Of a DNA stretch of 64,000 nucleotides, positions 47,061 through 59,187 are shown in pieces. The first letter of the stretch is position 1. Each line of letters starts with the position of its first letter. Under the pieces are notes generated by a model, which was not told the origin of the DNA, ran no database searches, and saw only the letters and a list, made by a program, of their open reading frames with translations. The translations under genes were made by a program, and so were the position numbers. Origin of the DNA: Cymodocea nodosa (Eukaryota; Streptophyta; Magnoliopsida; Alismatales; Cymodoceaceae); contig CM072335.1 in assembly GCA_036874045.1 (NCBI GenBank), forward strand, positions 4,980,001 to 5,044,000, in the 5' to 3' direction.

Positions 47061-47678
47061 CGACGCTCATCTCTCTACCTGCACTCCTTTGTCATGCTCG
47101 TCTGCCTCCTATGCTTGTCTCTTTGCTTGCGCTCCTCCGTTGTGCTAGTCTATTGCTTGCGCTCGTCTCTCCACTTGTGCTCCTCTACTGTGCTCGTTTG
47201 TCGCCTGCACTTGTCCCTCCACTTGTGCTCCTCTATCGTGCTCGTGTGCCGCCTGCACTTATCTCTCCACCTATGCTCCTCCACCGTGCTCGTTTACCAC
47301 CTACACTCCTTCACCGTGCTCGTCTGCCACCTGCACTTGTCTCTCCACCTACACTCCTCAGCCATGCTCATCTACCACCTACGCTCCTCTATTGTGCTCA
47401 TCTACCACCTACGGTCGTCTCTCCACCTATGCTCCTCCACTATGCTCGTCTATCGCCTGTGCTTGTCTCTCTGCCTATTCTCCCCTATTGTGCTTGTCTA
47501 CCGCCTGCATTCGTTTCTCCACCTACGCTCCTTTGCCATGCTCGCCTACTACCTACACTCATCTCTCCACTTGTGCTCCTCTACCTTGCTCGTTTACCAC
47601 TACACTCATCTCCATGTGTGCTCATCCATGGTGTTGGTCCACCTTGCTGGTCCCCCTATCGTCATCCATCATGCTCAT
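47061..47678. repeat. ~48-bp minisatellite (GCTCGTCTGCC / CTCTCCACCTA units)
   Basis: Imperfect units of about 48 bp (GTGCTCGTCTGCCACCTGCA, CTTGTCTCTCCACCTACACT, CCTCCACC), with shorter variants, are repeated roughly a dozen times. Because the unit is close to a multiple of three and pyrimidine-rich, all three plus frames stay open for 100-220 codons. I regard these as composition artefacts, not genes. The right side is cut by a solo LTR, and CTCATCTGCTTGCCTC beyond it (49,213) is a continuation. Confidence 0.8.
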
Positions 47679-49212
47679 TGTTGAGCTATATTTTTAGCTC
47701 AAGCTTTACTGCAAGTGCACAGTTCTTTTGGTGTACATGGCAAATACAGGTCATTCTTCCACAAGGATTGTGTTTATGACTTAATCAACTATTACTCAAC
47801 TTGTTCTTCAAGATCTTAGGTATACTTCAGTAAATTAATGACATGTGAATGTAGAATAATCAAAGTTAACACAAGCTCACAAATCATGCAATTTCAAGGC
47901 AATTTGTAGTGGAAAATGGTGATGTGAATCAATTTCTTTACTTGTAAATCTATCAACTCATTCAATTATAACATGCACACAAGTTCCACGTGATTTCATA
48001 AGTGATATCAATGCATCAATATTAAGGAAAGAAAAATAAAATAACAAGGTTCAATAGACTATACTACTCTATTCTAATTTATACTAAATGCATGCAACTA
48101 TGCTATTTGCTAATCTAGCTAAACTATACTATACTACTTGCATTAGAAATTCTTTTTGGAGATTGATTAGGACAAAATGTGATCAATATAAGATATAACA
48201 AACTCAATTAACTACTGAAATTAAAATTAACAACTAGATATAAGTGATAGGTTCTTCATTCAAATGAACATCAACACTTATTTTCTTCTTCTTTAAATTC
48301 ACACCTTCTTCTCAAATGCACCAAGCCACCATTGATGAGTGTCATTCACTCGTGTGAAAGCCTCACCAACAGCTCCAACAATACACGTGAATAGAGGATG
48401 CAAATTAGAAGTTGAAAAGAAGAATTAAACATTCATATACATTCATTGAACTCTATCTGGCTAAGAAGACATATAATTGAGATGTTCACCACCATTTCTC
48501 ATCAATTCTTCCTTCTATACAAGAAAATAATAAACTCTAAGAGTTGTCACTACCTTAGGAAATTCTTATCTTCTTCTCTAGAGCTTTGAATTCAATGGAA
48601 CTTGGCAGCAAATCCACCTCCAAGCTTAGACGTCTTCTCCTTAGCCCTTGGAATGGTGAATAGCATGAATGGATGGTCTCTCTTTGGAAGCACAAGCCTC
48701 ACCTCCAAGCTTCTTCTCCTCCTTTCTCTCGTTGGAAACACCAAGTTGTTGGCCAAAATTCCTCTCCCCTTGTATTTATGTTGTTTTGTCTTCTCTCTCT
48801 TTGATGTGGCACCTTGGTTTTATCACCAAGCCAATAAGATGCCATAGATCTAGGAGGGCCAATAAGGTGTTGGCATGTCCTCTTTTTTAAAGTTTAGTCC
48901 ACCAACTTTTGATTCTTTACATCTTCTTTGGTCTTTTGCATTAACCTCCTCCCATATATATGTTACCTACAATTAATGGAAGCTGAACTCCAAGAGATGT
49001 TAGCCAACATAGGACATGCAAAATAAATCAATGTGTTCCATGTAAAATTATATCCAATGGGGGATGCACTTGTTAATTAAATTTCTATATTGCACTATAT
49101 TTCAAGACTTATATTACCCATAATTAATATCATTTATCCACCATAGATATATAATATCATGCAAAATTACTTATAAAATTCATTAAAAATGGGCAAAATT
49201 AAAGCTTGAACA
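47679..49212 (-). repeat. Solo LTR G (gypsy type) with perfect target duplication
   Basis: Ends TGTTGAGCTATATTTTTAGC and ...AAAGCTTGAACA, 1,534 bp, flanked by CTCAT at 47,674-47,678 and 49,213-49,217. It contains CTGCAAGTGCACAGTT and CAAATACAGGTCATTCTTCCACAAGG-type sequence. This corresponds to the CTGCAAGTGTACAGTG...CAAGTACAGGTCGATC landmark of the Athila-like LTRs, and gives the orientation. Otherwise it is a different family. No internal region is present. Open stretches inside it (48,602-48,890) are not genes. Confidence 0.85.
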
Positions 49213-49217
49213 CTCAT

Positions 49218-49439
49218 CTGCTTGCCTCTACCTAAAATCTTACCCAGGTCACTTAATGCTTGTCCATAAGGTAAAATATCATTTTTCCTTACAATGTTAA
49301 CATTTTTGAGTTTTGTTGTGTATTAGTGCATTTAGTTGTTAAAATGCTAGAGTATTCTTTTCTAATAGACATTGTTAGTAATAAATTTGATACTCTAGTT
49401 CTGATTATCCCTCTCATTGGATCTTTATCTAAAGAAAAA
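49218..49439. other. AT-rich DNA between solo LTR G and the copia element
   Basis: Nothing recognised beyond a short minisatellite continuation at its left edge. Confidence 0.5.
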
Positions 49440-49444
49440 TTTTG

Positions 49445-51167
49445 TGAAAAGGATCGAATGGCACACTAGAGGAGGGGTGAATAGTGTCCTAATAAAATTT
49501 ATTTTACTTTTAAATTTTTTGAAAGCTGTTGACACTAATGAACCCTAATTAATTGATTTTGTAATTAAAAAAATGCAATGTAGAAAGTAAATGACACAAA
49601 TGATTTATAGTGGTTCCCCAAACTAGGTAGTCCACTCCTTAAGGCCACAATCTCAAGAATTCCATTAAGTACTTTTAGGGCTAAGCATAAACCTTAAACA
49701 AGTTGCTTTTGCAGGCTAAACATCAACCTTACAAATGTTTTTATAGGCTAAACAAAAACCTTACACAAAGCACCAACTTTGTGTACTCATGACCCCAATC
49801 TTAAGCAAGTGAAGAATCACTCTTCACTCTCTTCACCAAGGCCCCAACCTTGTGAAGGTATACTCACAATACCCTTGTGAGTTAGGGTTTTAAAGCAAAC
49901 GAGAAAATAGTTTAAAAACAAGAGTCATTGACTCAAAATGAAGAAGACACACAACACAAGATCAACTCCTATAGCCTTTTAATCTTCTAAACTTTGTTGC
50001 AGATGAATCTCCAAAGTGTTTGCAGAATTGCTGAAATTTTTCCTTTTGTGTGTTGAAAAATCTATGTGTGTATGTTTCAGTTTTCTACAAATTCTTTTTG
50101 TTCTTCCTTCGAGATTTACATAGATGGAAAGAATTCTGAAATGGTCAGATGCCTTATGTAGTAATTCATTTCTAGCAACATTCAATCATAATAAAGTCGA
50201 GATCTACAATCAAAAAATATCTTATCAAAATAGTTAGTCAATCAATAATAATTACAAATTATGTAAATATAAAATCTTTGGAGGATTTTACAAAGTAGGA
50301 GACCTAGAAGGCTAACCATTCGAAATTTAAAAATATTTCAAATAGTTAAAGTTAACACTCTGAAAGATCACTTAAGCTATGCATTTAAATAAATACACGT
50401 GTCCTTCCAAAATAGTCGCATAAAATATTAAGAATAAACTATCTGATTAAGAAAATGCATTTTAGATACTTACAAAAATAACTCTCCGAACCTTAAGGCA
50501 TTTCGGATAGTTATAGAGATAACTCTCTAAACCTTAAGGCATTTCAAATAGTTACACATGTAACCTTCTTAAAAGTCACTTAAGTCAGGAATAATAAAAA
50601 ATTCAACTATCCAAAGCTTAAAAAAAATATCGGATACTTACAAAAGATAACTCTCCGATTCTTAAGAGTTTTTAGATAATTACATTGTAATCTATCGAAA
50701 AGCCACTTAAGTCAAGCGACGCGAGCATGACACGTGTTCTTCAAAAGAAAGTAACCGAAAATACATTAAATCAGAGAAATAGCTAACTATCCGGAATGCA
50801 AAACCTTAACTATCTGAAACTAAAGAGATTTTGGATACTTAGCATAAAAAATATATCTAGACATAAAAAGGCTTAACTCACCAAAGATAAATACTTTTCG
50901 GATAGTTACCAATATAACTGTTTAAAAAGCCAGGAGAGAAGATTAACCATCTAATTTGTCCTATTTTGTTCAGTGACTTATATATTAACTCTCTGATCAA
51001 TCACTATAGAAATAACAACCCACCGAAATCTAATTTAAAAAGTTCTAAGTACATAGTAGTTAGACAATTTTCGTTTTAGTAAAATGATTGCTAAAATTAT
51101 TGCAGAAATAATTAAACCACATATTTTTCATCATCAAAATTAATTGATAAAAATAATTGAACTAACA
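49445..51167 (-). repeat. 3' LTR of the copia element
   Basis: TGAAAAGGATCGAATGG ... ATTGAACTAACA (plus strand), 1,723 bp. It contains repeated (T)TCGGATA(G/C)TTA and AACTCTCCGA motifs and two ACTTAAG(T/C)-N11-G-box units at 50,370-50,402 and 50,705-50,737. It lacks a ~45-bp piece present in the 5' LTR near 61,510-61,560. Confidence 0.9.
50340..50740 (-). promoter_or_regulatory. CTTAAG / G-box cassettes in the copia LTR
   Basis: ACTTAAGTCA at 50,705-50,714 is followed after exactly 11 bases by CATGACACGTGT (50,726-50,737). ACTTAAGCTA at 50,370 is followed after 11 bases by AAATACACGTGT (50,391-50,402). A third CACTTAAGTCA (about 50,570) lacks the G-box. Between them are TTCGGATAGTTATAGAGATAACTC-type motifs. 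LTR A of the gypsy element has the same 10-mer and 12-mer with the same spacing at 5,336-5,368. Confidence 0.65.
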
Positions 51168-51185
51168 ATCTCCCCTTTTTTGATG
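51168..51185 (-). other. Polypurine tract of the copia element
   Basis: The plus strand ATCTCCCCTTTTTTTG directly follows the 3' LTR, which is a run of A and G on the minus strand. Further GGGGGAGTT-type tracts (minus strand) lie near 54,930 and 55,037, in keeping with the multiplied purine tracts known in Sireviruses. Confidence 0.75.
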
Positions 51186-51659
51186 ATGACAAAACTGTAA
51201 ACAGATATATTCTCTCCCTTTGTTCAGAATTAAAAGGGAGAAATTGATTGAAAGATACAATGAGATAAATAAATGTAATTGCATTGATGAGAAGTAATAA
51301 ACAAGATGGATATAGAATGAAACAACCAAAAATTACATCAAAAGAAAACAACAAAAACAGAACTAATGATCAGTTGACTGTTTCTGTAACAAATCTTGAA
51401 TTAAAGTATCCCTCTCCCTTAGAAGTTGTTCTAAATGAACTACTTGGTCCAAAAGCATCTAATTATGTTGAAGTAGGAGCTTATTCTATTTTAAGAGGAT
51501 AACAAAATTGTCAACTGTTGGAGATGGAGCTGTAGAATGAGAAGTAGGTGCTATAGGAGGTGGAGCTGCTATAGAATGAGGTGCTAAAATTGGAGTTGCA
51601 GAAGGTCGAAAAGGAGGAGGCAACTCAACAGGGTTGGAGGAGGACATTTTCTGAAGATC

Positions 51660-54588
51660 CTTAAGCTGTAGTACTCTTCTTTTAATGGATTACAAAGGTT
51701 TGCCTGATAAATCAATATATCTAGCCATTAGATGATAAATGAAATCTCCATAAAATAGAAAACTTTGTAGATGAAAGAATTGAGCAGTAATTACTTTTGC
51801 CTAGTTAACTTTTATACCAGCCATCACAGTATAAGTGGCTTTGTAGACTTTCCTCTCTAATTCATCTACATGACCTATTTTCTAAAATATAGTGGAAGAC
51901 AAAATGGTGGCAATCATCCGAGCTAAACCATGAAGATCTACTATCTTAACTAGTTTAAAATGTTTATCAAGAAATTTGCTAATCAATTTATTCATTTCTT
52001 TTTGCAGCCACCCTAGTTTTGATGGAGAAAGAGCAATATTGATACCAGTAGATGGTATTCTAAAAAGGGTCTCCAAAAATTCTCCATCAATCCTTATTGT
52101 TTGATGTTGTAGGTGTAGGAGAAAATAATGTGGAAAAATCTTAAGATTAGAGTAGAAAAAGGGAATTAGGTCTTCAAAAATTGATAATCTAGATGAAGTA
52201 GAAATAAAACCTAAAAACCTTTGATGATTTAGCAGACTGTGAATTGTATCCATTCCTTGAAAATGTATAGGTCTACTATAGATGATCTTCATGTTTTTAT
52301 ACTTGTGATAAAATGAATCCCTAGCTGTTGAATATCTGAAAAAGCAGGCATCTACAGGGATTTTAGTAGAAGATTTTGATTGCACCTCCTGATATTCAAA
52401 AACTTTAGTTTCAGTAGGTGGAGGAGATGGAGGAACATGAGTAGAGCCCGAATCTACATACAATCTCTGCATAACTTTATGAGTGTGAGGAAAAAGAATT
52501 GGATGAGATTTTGCATTAGATGAATGAGGATGTTCCTAAGGAGGTCTAGAAGGAGGAGGAGGTAAATTTTGAGATATAAAAGATGGGTTGGAAGGTGTAT
52601 TAGGGGGGGTTTGTGCACTCGGAATCTGACGAAATTGAAAATTTTTTCCGTCAAATTCTGAGTCATGAGGTGTTTGTGCATTTTGGAATTCAAATTCTAA
52701 TCATGTGTAAAGGTTGGGAAAATGAATTCCCAACCTAAAAGGTCAAAATTCATTTTCCAAAAGATCGCTCGATGCTTACCCTCGCTCGTTGAAGTATATA
52801 TTATTAATATTTTTTTATTTAATTAATTATTTTAATAGTATTTTTATTAAAAATAAAATATTAATTATTTTATTATTATTAATATTATTTAATTTTATAA
52901 TATTAAAATCATAAATATTATTTAATTAAATTATTATTTTATTTATTATATTATTTAATATATAATATCAAAATTTCAAAAATTATATAATTTTCCTAAC
53001 TTTCTGTGGCTAACACAAACGAAGTCTTAAAAGTTATTTATGGCTAATAGAATGTTCAGAATTATATTTTTTTATAATCAAAGTATTTTAATAATTATTT
53101 ATTATTTACTTTTATTTATTCACTTCATAATAATTATATTTTAAAAAAAGTTATTTATTATTACATTACGAGGAATATAGAATTTATAATTAACCTTTTG
53201 TTGTTTTAAACATGTATTATAACTAAAAAGTTATCAATTTTTGTAATTTTTGATTTATTTTATATAATGATATACTTAATTAATTGATAAATGATATATA
53301 AACATTTAATTTAATAATATGTTCATTTATTAATGCAAGTAATTTATTTATTGATTAATTACATTTTCACTAATTACTTTAATTCATTAATTAACTTTAT
53401 TAAAAATCAATTCTATTCAATTTCCTTCAATTCTATCATGTGCACAAACATCTAAATTTCAATTTCTGTCAAATTCCGAAACGTGCACAAACACCTAGAT
53501 TTTGAATTCTTTCCATCAAATTCTGTAGAATTCAAATTCCGTTAGAATTCAAATTCTGCGGAATTCAAATTCTAGGTGCACAAACAAGCCCTTAGTGTGA
53601 GGTGGAGATGGTGGAGGAGTAAAGACTTCTAGAAATTTTGATTTTCTATTTTCAACCTTCGGATGAGAGGAAAGAAATTTCTTTATTCTCCTAGAATACA
53701 TAAATTTTGTGGTTGGAAGAGGAAATATTGAAGTTGTAAGCAAAAATTGAGGAGGTGTAGAAATCAATCGAGGAGGATCGGGAGCAATTTGGTTTAAAGT
53801 GTCAATACTAATCTCAGGAATTTTAGGATATGTTCTGCCAGCCACATGCCTGAAATCAACTCATTTCTTAGGCAAAAAGAATTCAGGTTCAGCCATTGAT
53901 TTCTTCTTATCTGCCATATCAGAAAAATCATGATAACAAGTAGGTTCGGAAGGCTATTGAGTTTTAATTCTTGGTTGCTCACTAAGTAGATTGAGTAAAA
54001 CTTGATTTCTCCTATTTAGTAAAGTATCTTGTAGTTGTAGGGCCATATGCAATACACATTTCTCAGAAGCCCTAGTATCCACAAAACTGCTCAAAAATTG
54101 ACTAACATACACCTCAAAAACAGATTTAAATTGAGATTTTAAGGAATTAACTTTAGCAATAAATATTTCTTCATCATCCAAGGAAGAATCCTTAGAAACC
54201 CTAGAAGTAATAGAAGGTGTCTTACGACTCTATGAAGAACGTGTAGACTTAGTCTTTTGTTTCTTATTATTAGTTGGAGTGTTGGTCGATTGTTTCTTCG
54301 AGGCTCACTTTTTGGTTTTCAACTATTTCCCATTGTTATCAAATATGCTAATAGGACGATATTTACGAAGAATAGATAGTTGTTTCACCAAACACAATAA
54401 ACGAGTGACAATGTCAAAGGTACCATAAATAGATTCAATATCAACAACCTCTTCTTCGAAAAAAATAATGATTTGAGCTTTTTTAGGAGAAAGATTTGTC
54501 ATACCTGTCTGGAGTTCTTGTTCCATTATTTGAATTTTCTATTCTTTTCTTGTTGAGAGAGGGCAGAAAATCGTCTAGACGAAGCCAT
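51660..54588 (-). pseudogene. Extra ORF of the copia element (envelope-position), fossil, split by a MITE
   Basis: The likely start is the ATG at 54,588-54,586 (MASSRRFSALSQQEKNRKF). An N-terminal part with long helical stretches is followed by a Pro-rich linker (FTPPPSPPHTKG; HVPPSPPPTETKV). A globular domain follows with MKIIYSRPIHFQGM, RFLGFISTSSRLSIFEDLI, PFFYSNLKI and IRIDGEFLETLFRIP. This domain parallels the gypsy extra ORF (IIYSRPVNWDGM; LLKFISQERGQAVYENL; PCFYANL; ITPELLHNIFEL). Its function is unknown. The MITE at 52,603-53,591 lies inside it. It is broken. Confidence 0.65.
52603..53591. mobile_element. Tourist-like MITE (PIF/Harbinger type), complete ends
   Basis: 989 bp. Left end GGGGGGGTTTGTGCACTC; right end reverse complement GGGCTTGTTTGTGCACCT. 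This is an imperfect terminal inverted repeat, and both sides are flanked by TTA (52,600-52,602 and 53,592-53,594), the PIF/Harbinger target. Sub-terminal GAATTCAAATTC repeats are near both ends. The interior is AT-rich with no coding, so it depends on a transposase encoded elsewhere. It sits inside the copia extra ORF. Confidence 0.85.
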
Positions 54589-54679
54589 GAAGGAGAAGGG
54601 AAGAGAAAAAGAGGCGTGAACTGAAGGAGACGGAGAAATTGAGAATCGGAAGGTTGAGACAAAATGAATCAGATAACCC

Positions 54680-54870
54680 TCTAAAAATATATAAAGAATC
54701 AGAAAGTTCTAGAGATCGATGAGTTAGAGGTCTAGCTTACCAAAACAAAAGAGAATTTCAGATAGTTATAGGATAATTGGCTGAAAAAAAAATGAACTTA
54801 GGTCACAAGACAGGAACTTGCCGAAACTAAGGATTTTTCGGATAGTTACAGACTTAATTGTCTGAAAACC
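54680..54870 (-). promoter_or_regulatory. Candidate internal promoter upstream of the copia extra ORF
   Basis: On the minus strand, LTR-type motifs (GTCTGTAACTATCCGAAAAA near 54,850-54,832 and a second AACTATCTGAAATTC near 54,770-54,752) are followed by CTTTATATATTTT (54,695-54,683). About 100 bases later comes the ATG of the extra ORF. The arrangement parallels 21,500-21,283 in the gypsy element. A promoter role is inference. Confidence 0.35.
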
Positions 54871-56090
54871 TCCTAAGACAATATGCTAACTCTCTAAAAA
54901 CTTTGAGCATCTATCCAGGTAAAGAAAATAACTCCCCCTAAAGATATGTCGACCAAATGAAAATAATATAGCTAAAAATGGAGAAAATCAGAAATATCAA
55001 GAAAGAAAGAGAAAAAAAAAAACAAAAACTTAGAAACTCCCCCTGTTTAAATGAGTAAAAAAAAAGCAAGAAAGGTTATTTTTTTTGTGAAGATTACTAA
55101 AAAATTCAAGACTCCATACTTAGATAAAGTGCACATTTCACTTAGCATAAAGACTTGATCCTATGGTTCACCTTATTAACCTTAAAAATTAGTTTTCATA
55201 AACTTTAGTGCTTTAACTTAATGTTTTCAAAATAGAAAAATTCAGAATTATTTAATATGTTCTCTCTGACCAGTTTGAAATTTTCATGAAGCAACCCCAA
55301 GGTATATTTTCCCTTAACAATGTCTGTTATGTAATTAACTAAGAGGAAAAGAAGATATTTGAGAATTATGAAACTGTCAGTACTACATAACCATAATTTA
55401 CGTTTTTCTTCCCTTTTTATTTATTTATTGGTGTTGGTTTTTCTTTGCAACAAATATTCCAATTTTTTTTTTTTAATTGGCAATCACTTTGACACTATTG
55501 AAAATAGGAAAGCTTAGAAAGTTAAAAACATTTATATAAGGTTAGGGTAAATATCTTGAGTCTTATTGCTTCCAGCCACTTTTTCTTATTTTTCACCCTC
55601 ACATATTAAATACCTCTAAATTATCTAATTATGTAACATTCAGTTTAGTAAATAGGAATACAATCACTGAATTAATAAGGTAACTTGGCTATTTTTCGGA
55701 TTTAGATCCCCATTCTAAGTGTCATGTGGGCATTAATCTATTTGTGGAGCTGAAGCCTTCAGTAATTTTTGTGAATTAATTTGAGTTGATTTTAATATAG
55801 ATGTAGAAAATCATTGTAAACTACAAACTTAGTAGAAATGCCCATGAGAAAATTTTGTTATTAATTTTTTTTTTAATATATATATATATTTAAAAGGATT
55901 TTGAAAAATAATAAGTAAACAAATAAAAATTAGTAACTATTCTCAAGGAATAGTTAAACACTAGTAGATCATCAAAATAACTCAATATGAACAATTACTA
56001 GAAAATAAGACGGTGAAGCAAATATTTAAAAAGTAGAAGATAAAAGATAGTAAGTAATGTTTAAAAATCGTTTAGGTAGTATATTCCTAA
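54871..56090. other. Noncoding spacer between pol and the extra ORF of the copia element
   Basis: AT-rich, with purine-tract-like motifs near 54,930 and 55,037 (minus strand), a (TA)n run near 55,877-55,890 and no coding I can recognise. Confidence 0.5.
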
Positions 56091-56099
56091 ATCTCTTCT

Positions 56100-59090
56100 C
56101 AATTTAATGAACTATTTTTCTTCAAGAGGCTTTGTGAATATATCTGCTAACTGCTCATGAGTAGAAACAAAATTCAGTTCAATGTTCTCCTTTATAACAT
56201 TATCTCACAAAAAATGGTGTCTTATCTCAATATGCCCGAGAGTGTAGCACAAGATTCTTTGACAAACTTATTGCACTATTACTGTCACAATTAATAGGAG
56301 TTTTTTCATAATAATTCCATAATCTTTCATAGTTTGTTTCATCTAGAGAATTTGTGCACAACATAGGGTAGCAACATCATATTCAACTTCAGTAGTTGAT
56401 AAGTCAACATAATTCTACTTCTTACTAAATCATGAAATTAATGAAATGCCAAATAGTTGGCAAGTTTCACTAGTACTCTTTCTATCAGACTTGCATCCAA
56501 CATAATCAGCATCACTATATCCAATTAGATCCAAGTTACTATCCTTGAAATACATTAAACCATAGTTTGAAGTTCCTTGTAAGTATTTCATTATCCTTTT
56601 GACTGTTGATAGGTGAGATTCCTTTGGTTTAGCTTGAAAATGAGCACAAGTACACACACTAAACATGATATAAGGTCTAGAAGCTGTTACATAAAGAAGA
56701 GAACCTATCATTCCTTTATATTTAGTAATATCAATAGTTGGTCCAGATTCATCTTTATCCAATTTAATTGAAGAACTCAAAGGAGTGCTTGAGGACTTGT
56801 AGTTACTCATTCCAAACTTCTCTAAAAGTTACTTTGTATATTTTTCTTGATATACTAAAATTCCTTTTTCCATTTGTTTAATCTGCAATCCTAAAAAGAA
56901 TGTCAACTCACCCATTAAACTCATCTCAAACTTATTTTTCATTTGATCTGCAAATTTATTAATTAAATCCTCATTAGTTGCTCCAAAAATGATATCATCA
57001 ACATAAATCTGAACAACTAATAAACTTAGATAGTTTTTCTTAAAGAATAAGGTATTATCGACCTTACCAATAGAAAAACCATTATCTAGCAGAAAAGATT
57101 TCAACCTATCATACCAAGCTCTCGAAGCTTGTTTCAAACCATACAAGGCATTCTTCAACTTGAAAACATGGTCAGGATAGTCTGCATCAGCAAAACCAGG
57201 TGGTTGCCTAACATATACTTCTTCTTTAATTAAACCATTTAAAAATGTACTTTTAACATCCATTTGATATAGTTTAAAATTCATATGAGCAGCAAAAGCT
57301 AGAAAAATTCTAATTGATTCTAATCTAGCTACAGGAGTAAAGGTTTCTTCAAAATCTATTCCCTTCTGTTGGTTATACCCTTGGGCTACTAGTCTAGCTT
57401 TATTTCTAATTACATGCCCTGATTCATCAGATTTATTCTTAAATATCCATTTAGTGCTTATAATTGAATGATCTAGTGGTTTAGGAACTAAGTCCCATAC
57501 TTCATTTCTCCTAAACTGATTGAGTTCTTCTTGCATGGCACTAATCGAAAATTCATCATTTAATGCCTCATCAATGTTTTTAGGTTCTATTTCAACAAGA
57601 AATGCATAGCACCCGGATACATTAATCCTAAATCTTATTTGCACACCTTTAGAAATATCACCAATAATAAACTCCTTAGGGTGTTGAGGCAAGAATTTAT
57701 GAGTCATAGGAATATCATTTCTTTCTTGACCCATGATAATTGATTCTCCAATATTTAATTCATCACATTCACAATCAGAAGTATCAAAAATTTCTTTTGA
57801 ATTATTACTTGGCTCTTCATCAAAATTTACATGCATAGATTCTTCAACAACTAAAGAAATTTTGTTATAAACTCTATAAGCTTTACTTCTTGAAGAATAT
57901 CCCAAAAATATACCTTCTTCAGATTTTACTTCAAATTTATCTTTATTCTCTTTTGTATTCAGAATAAAACATTTTAATCCAAAAACTTTAAAATAATGAA
58001 CTTTAGGAATTCTACCCATCCATAGTTCAAAAGGAGTTTTATTCAATTCTCTTCTTAGGGTTACTCTATTTAAAATATAACATGTAGTATTAACTGCCTT
58101 AGCCCAAAAATAATAAGCAATCTTGTTTTCATTAAGCATAGTTCGAGCCATTTCTTGAAGAGATCTATTCTTTCTCTCTACAACTCCATTTTGAGAAGGG
58201 GCTCTAGGAAAGGCAAATCTATGTTCTATTCCTAGATCTTGGCAAAACTTTTCCATATTTTCATTTTCAAGTTCCCCTCCATGATCACTCTTAATTTTCT
58301 AAACTTTTAATTGCTTTTCATTTTTAACAAGATTTAGAAAGATCTTAAACTCCTTAAATACTTCACTCTTATGTCTTACAAACATTACCCAAGTATATCT
58401 TGAAAAATCATCAACTATAACAAATACATATCTCTTTCCACCTAAACTTTCTGTTCTAGTAGGGCTAAATAAATCCATGTGAATTAATTCCAAAATTCTT
58501 TTAGATATAATTTGCTTACCTGATTTAAAAGAACTCTTCTTCTATTTTCCCATTTCACATGCATCACAGATTTTATCCTTTCTAAATTTCAAATTGGGTA
58601 AACCATTTACTAGATTCTTCTTAGCTAACTTATCTAGTTGCTTCATATGAATATGACCTAGTCTACGATGCTATAACCATGCATTGTCTAAATTATTAGC
58701 AATTAAATAGAAATCAGTAGAAGAAACATCATCAGGTAAATTTAGAAAAAAGACATCATTTCTTCTATGAGTAGTAAATTTAACTTCATTAGAATTTTCA
58801 TCAATAACTAAGCATTTCTTAGATTTAAACATAACCATATAACTTTAATCTTCTAACTAAGTAATACTAATTAAATTATGCTCTAAATTTTCAACTAACA
58901 AAACATTATCTATAATCATTTTATCATTTACATAAATAGATCTGATACCAATAATCTTACCTTTCTGATCATTACCAAATCTGACATTTCCTCCATCAAT
59001 CTTCTTCAAATCTTTTAGGATAGATTTATCTCTAGTCATATGCTTTGAAGCACCACTGTCCATCACCCATTGTGATCTTTTAGTTTTGAC
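56100..59090 (-). pseudogene. pol of the Sirevirus-like copia element, fossil
   Basis: Minus-strand order: protease (MMDSGASKHMTRDKSIL, 59,066), GAG-pre-integrase (near 58,690-58,540), integrase ([57 protein letters not shown]), the [18 protein letters not shown] segment, RT ([54 protein letters not shown]) and RNase H (YSDADYVGCKSDRKSTSE, near 56,500). The integrase-RT segment 58,256-56,829 is open for 475 codons. These motifs match the SIRE/Maximus type. It is broken elsewhere. Confidence 0.85.
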
Positions 59091-59187
59091 CTATAAGAAT
59101 AGTCATAATCACATCCTTTGGTACCCATATTTTCTTGGGTCCATTTTTGTTAGTGGAGAAGATTTGAAATCTATTTTGTTTTAAGAT

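Noticed and set aside
47094-47779. Three overlapping plus-strand open frames of 101-222 codons.
   Set aside because: They are different frames of the same minisatellite, whose unit length is near a multiple of three. The proteins are simple Leu/Cys/Ser or Pro/Leu repeats.
48602-48890. Two overlapping open frames of 73-81 codons inside solo LTR G.
   Set aside because: They lie wholly within an LTR bounded by a perfect target duplication and have no domain similarity.
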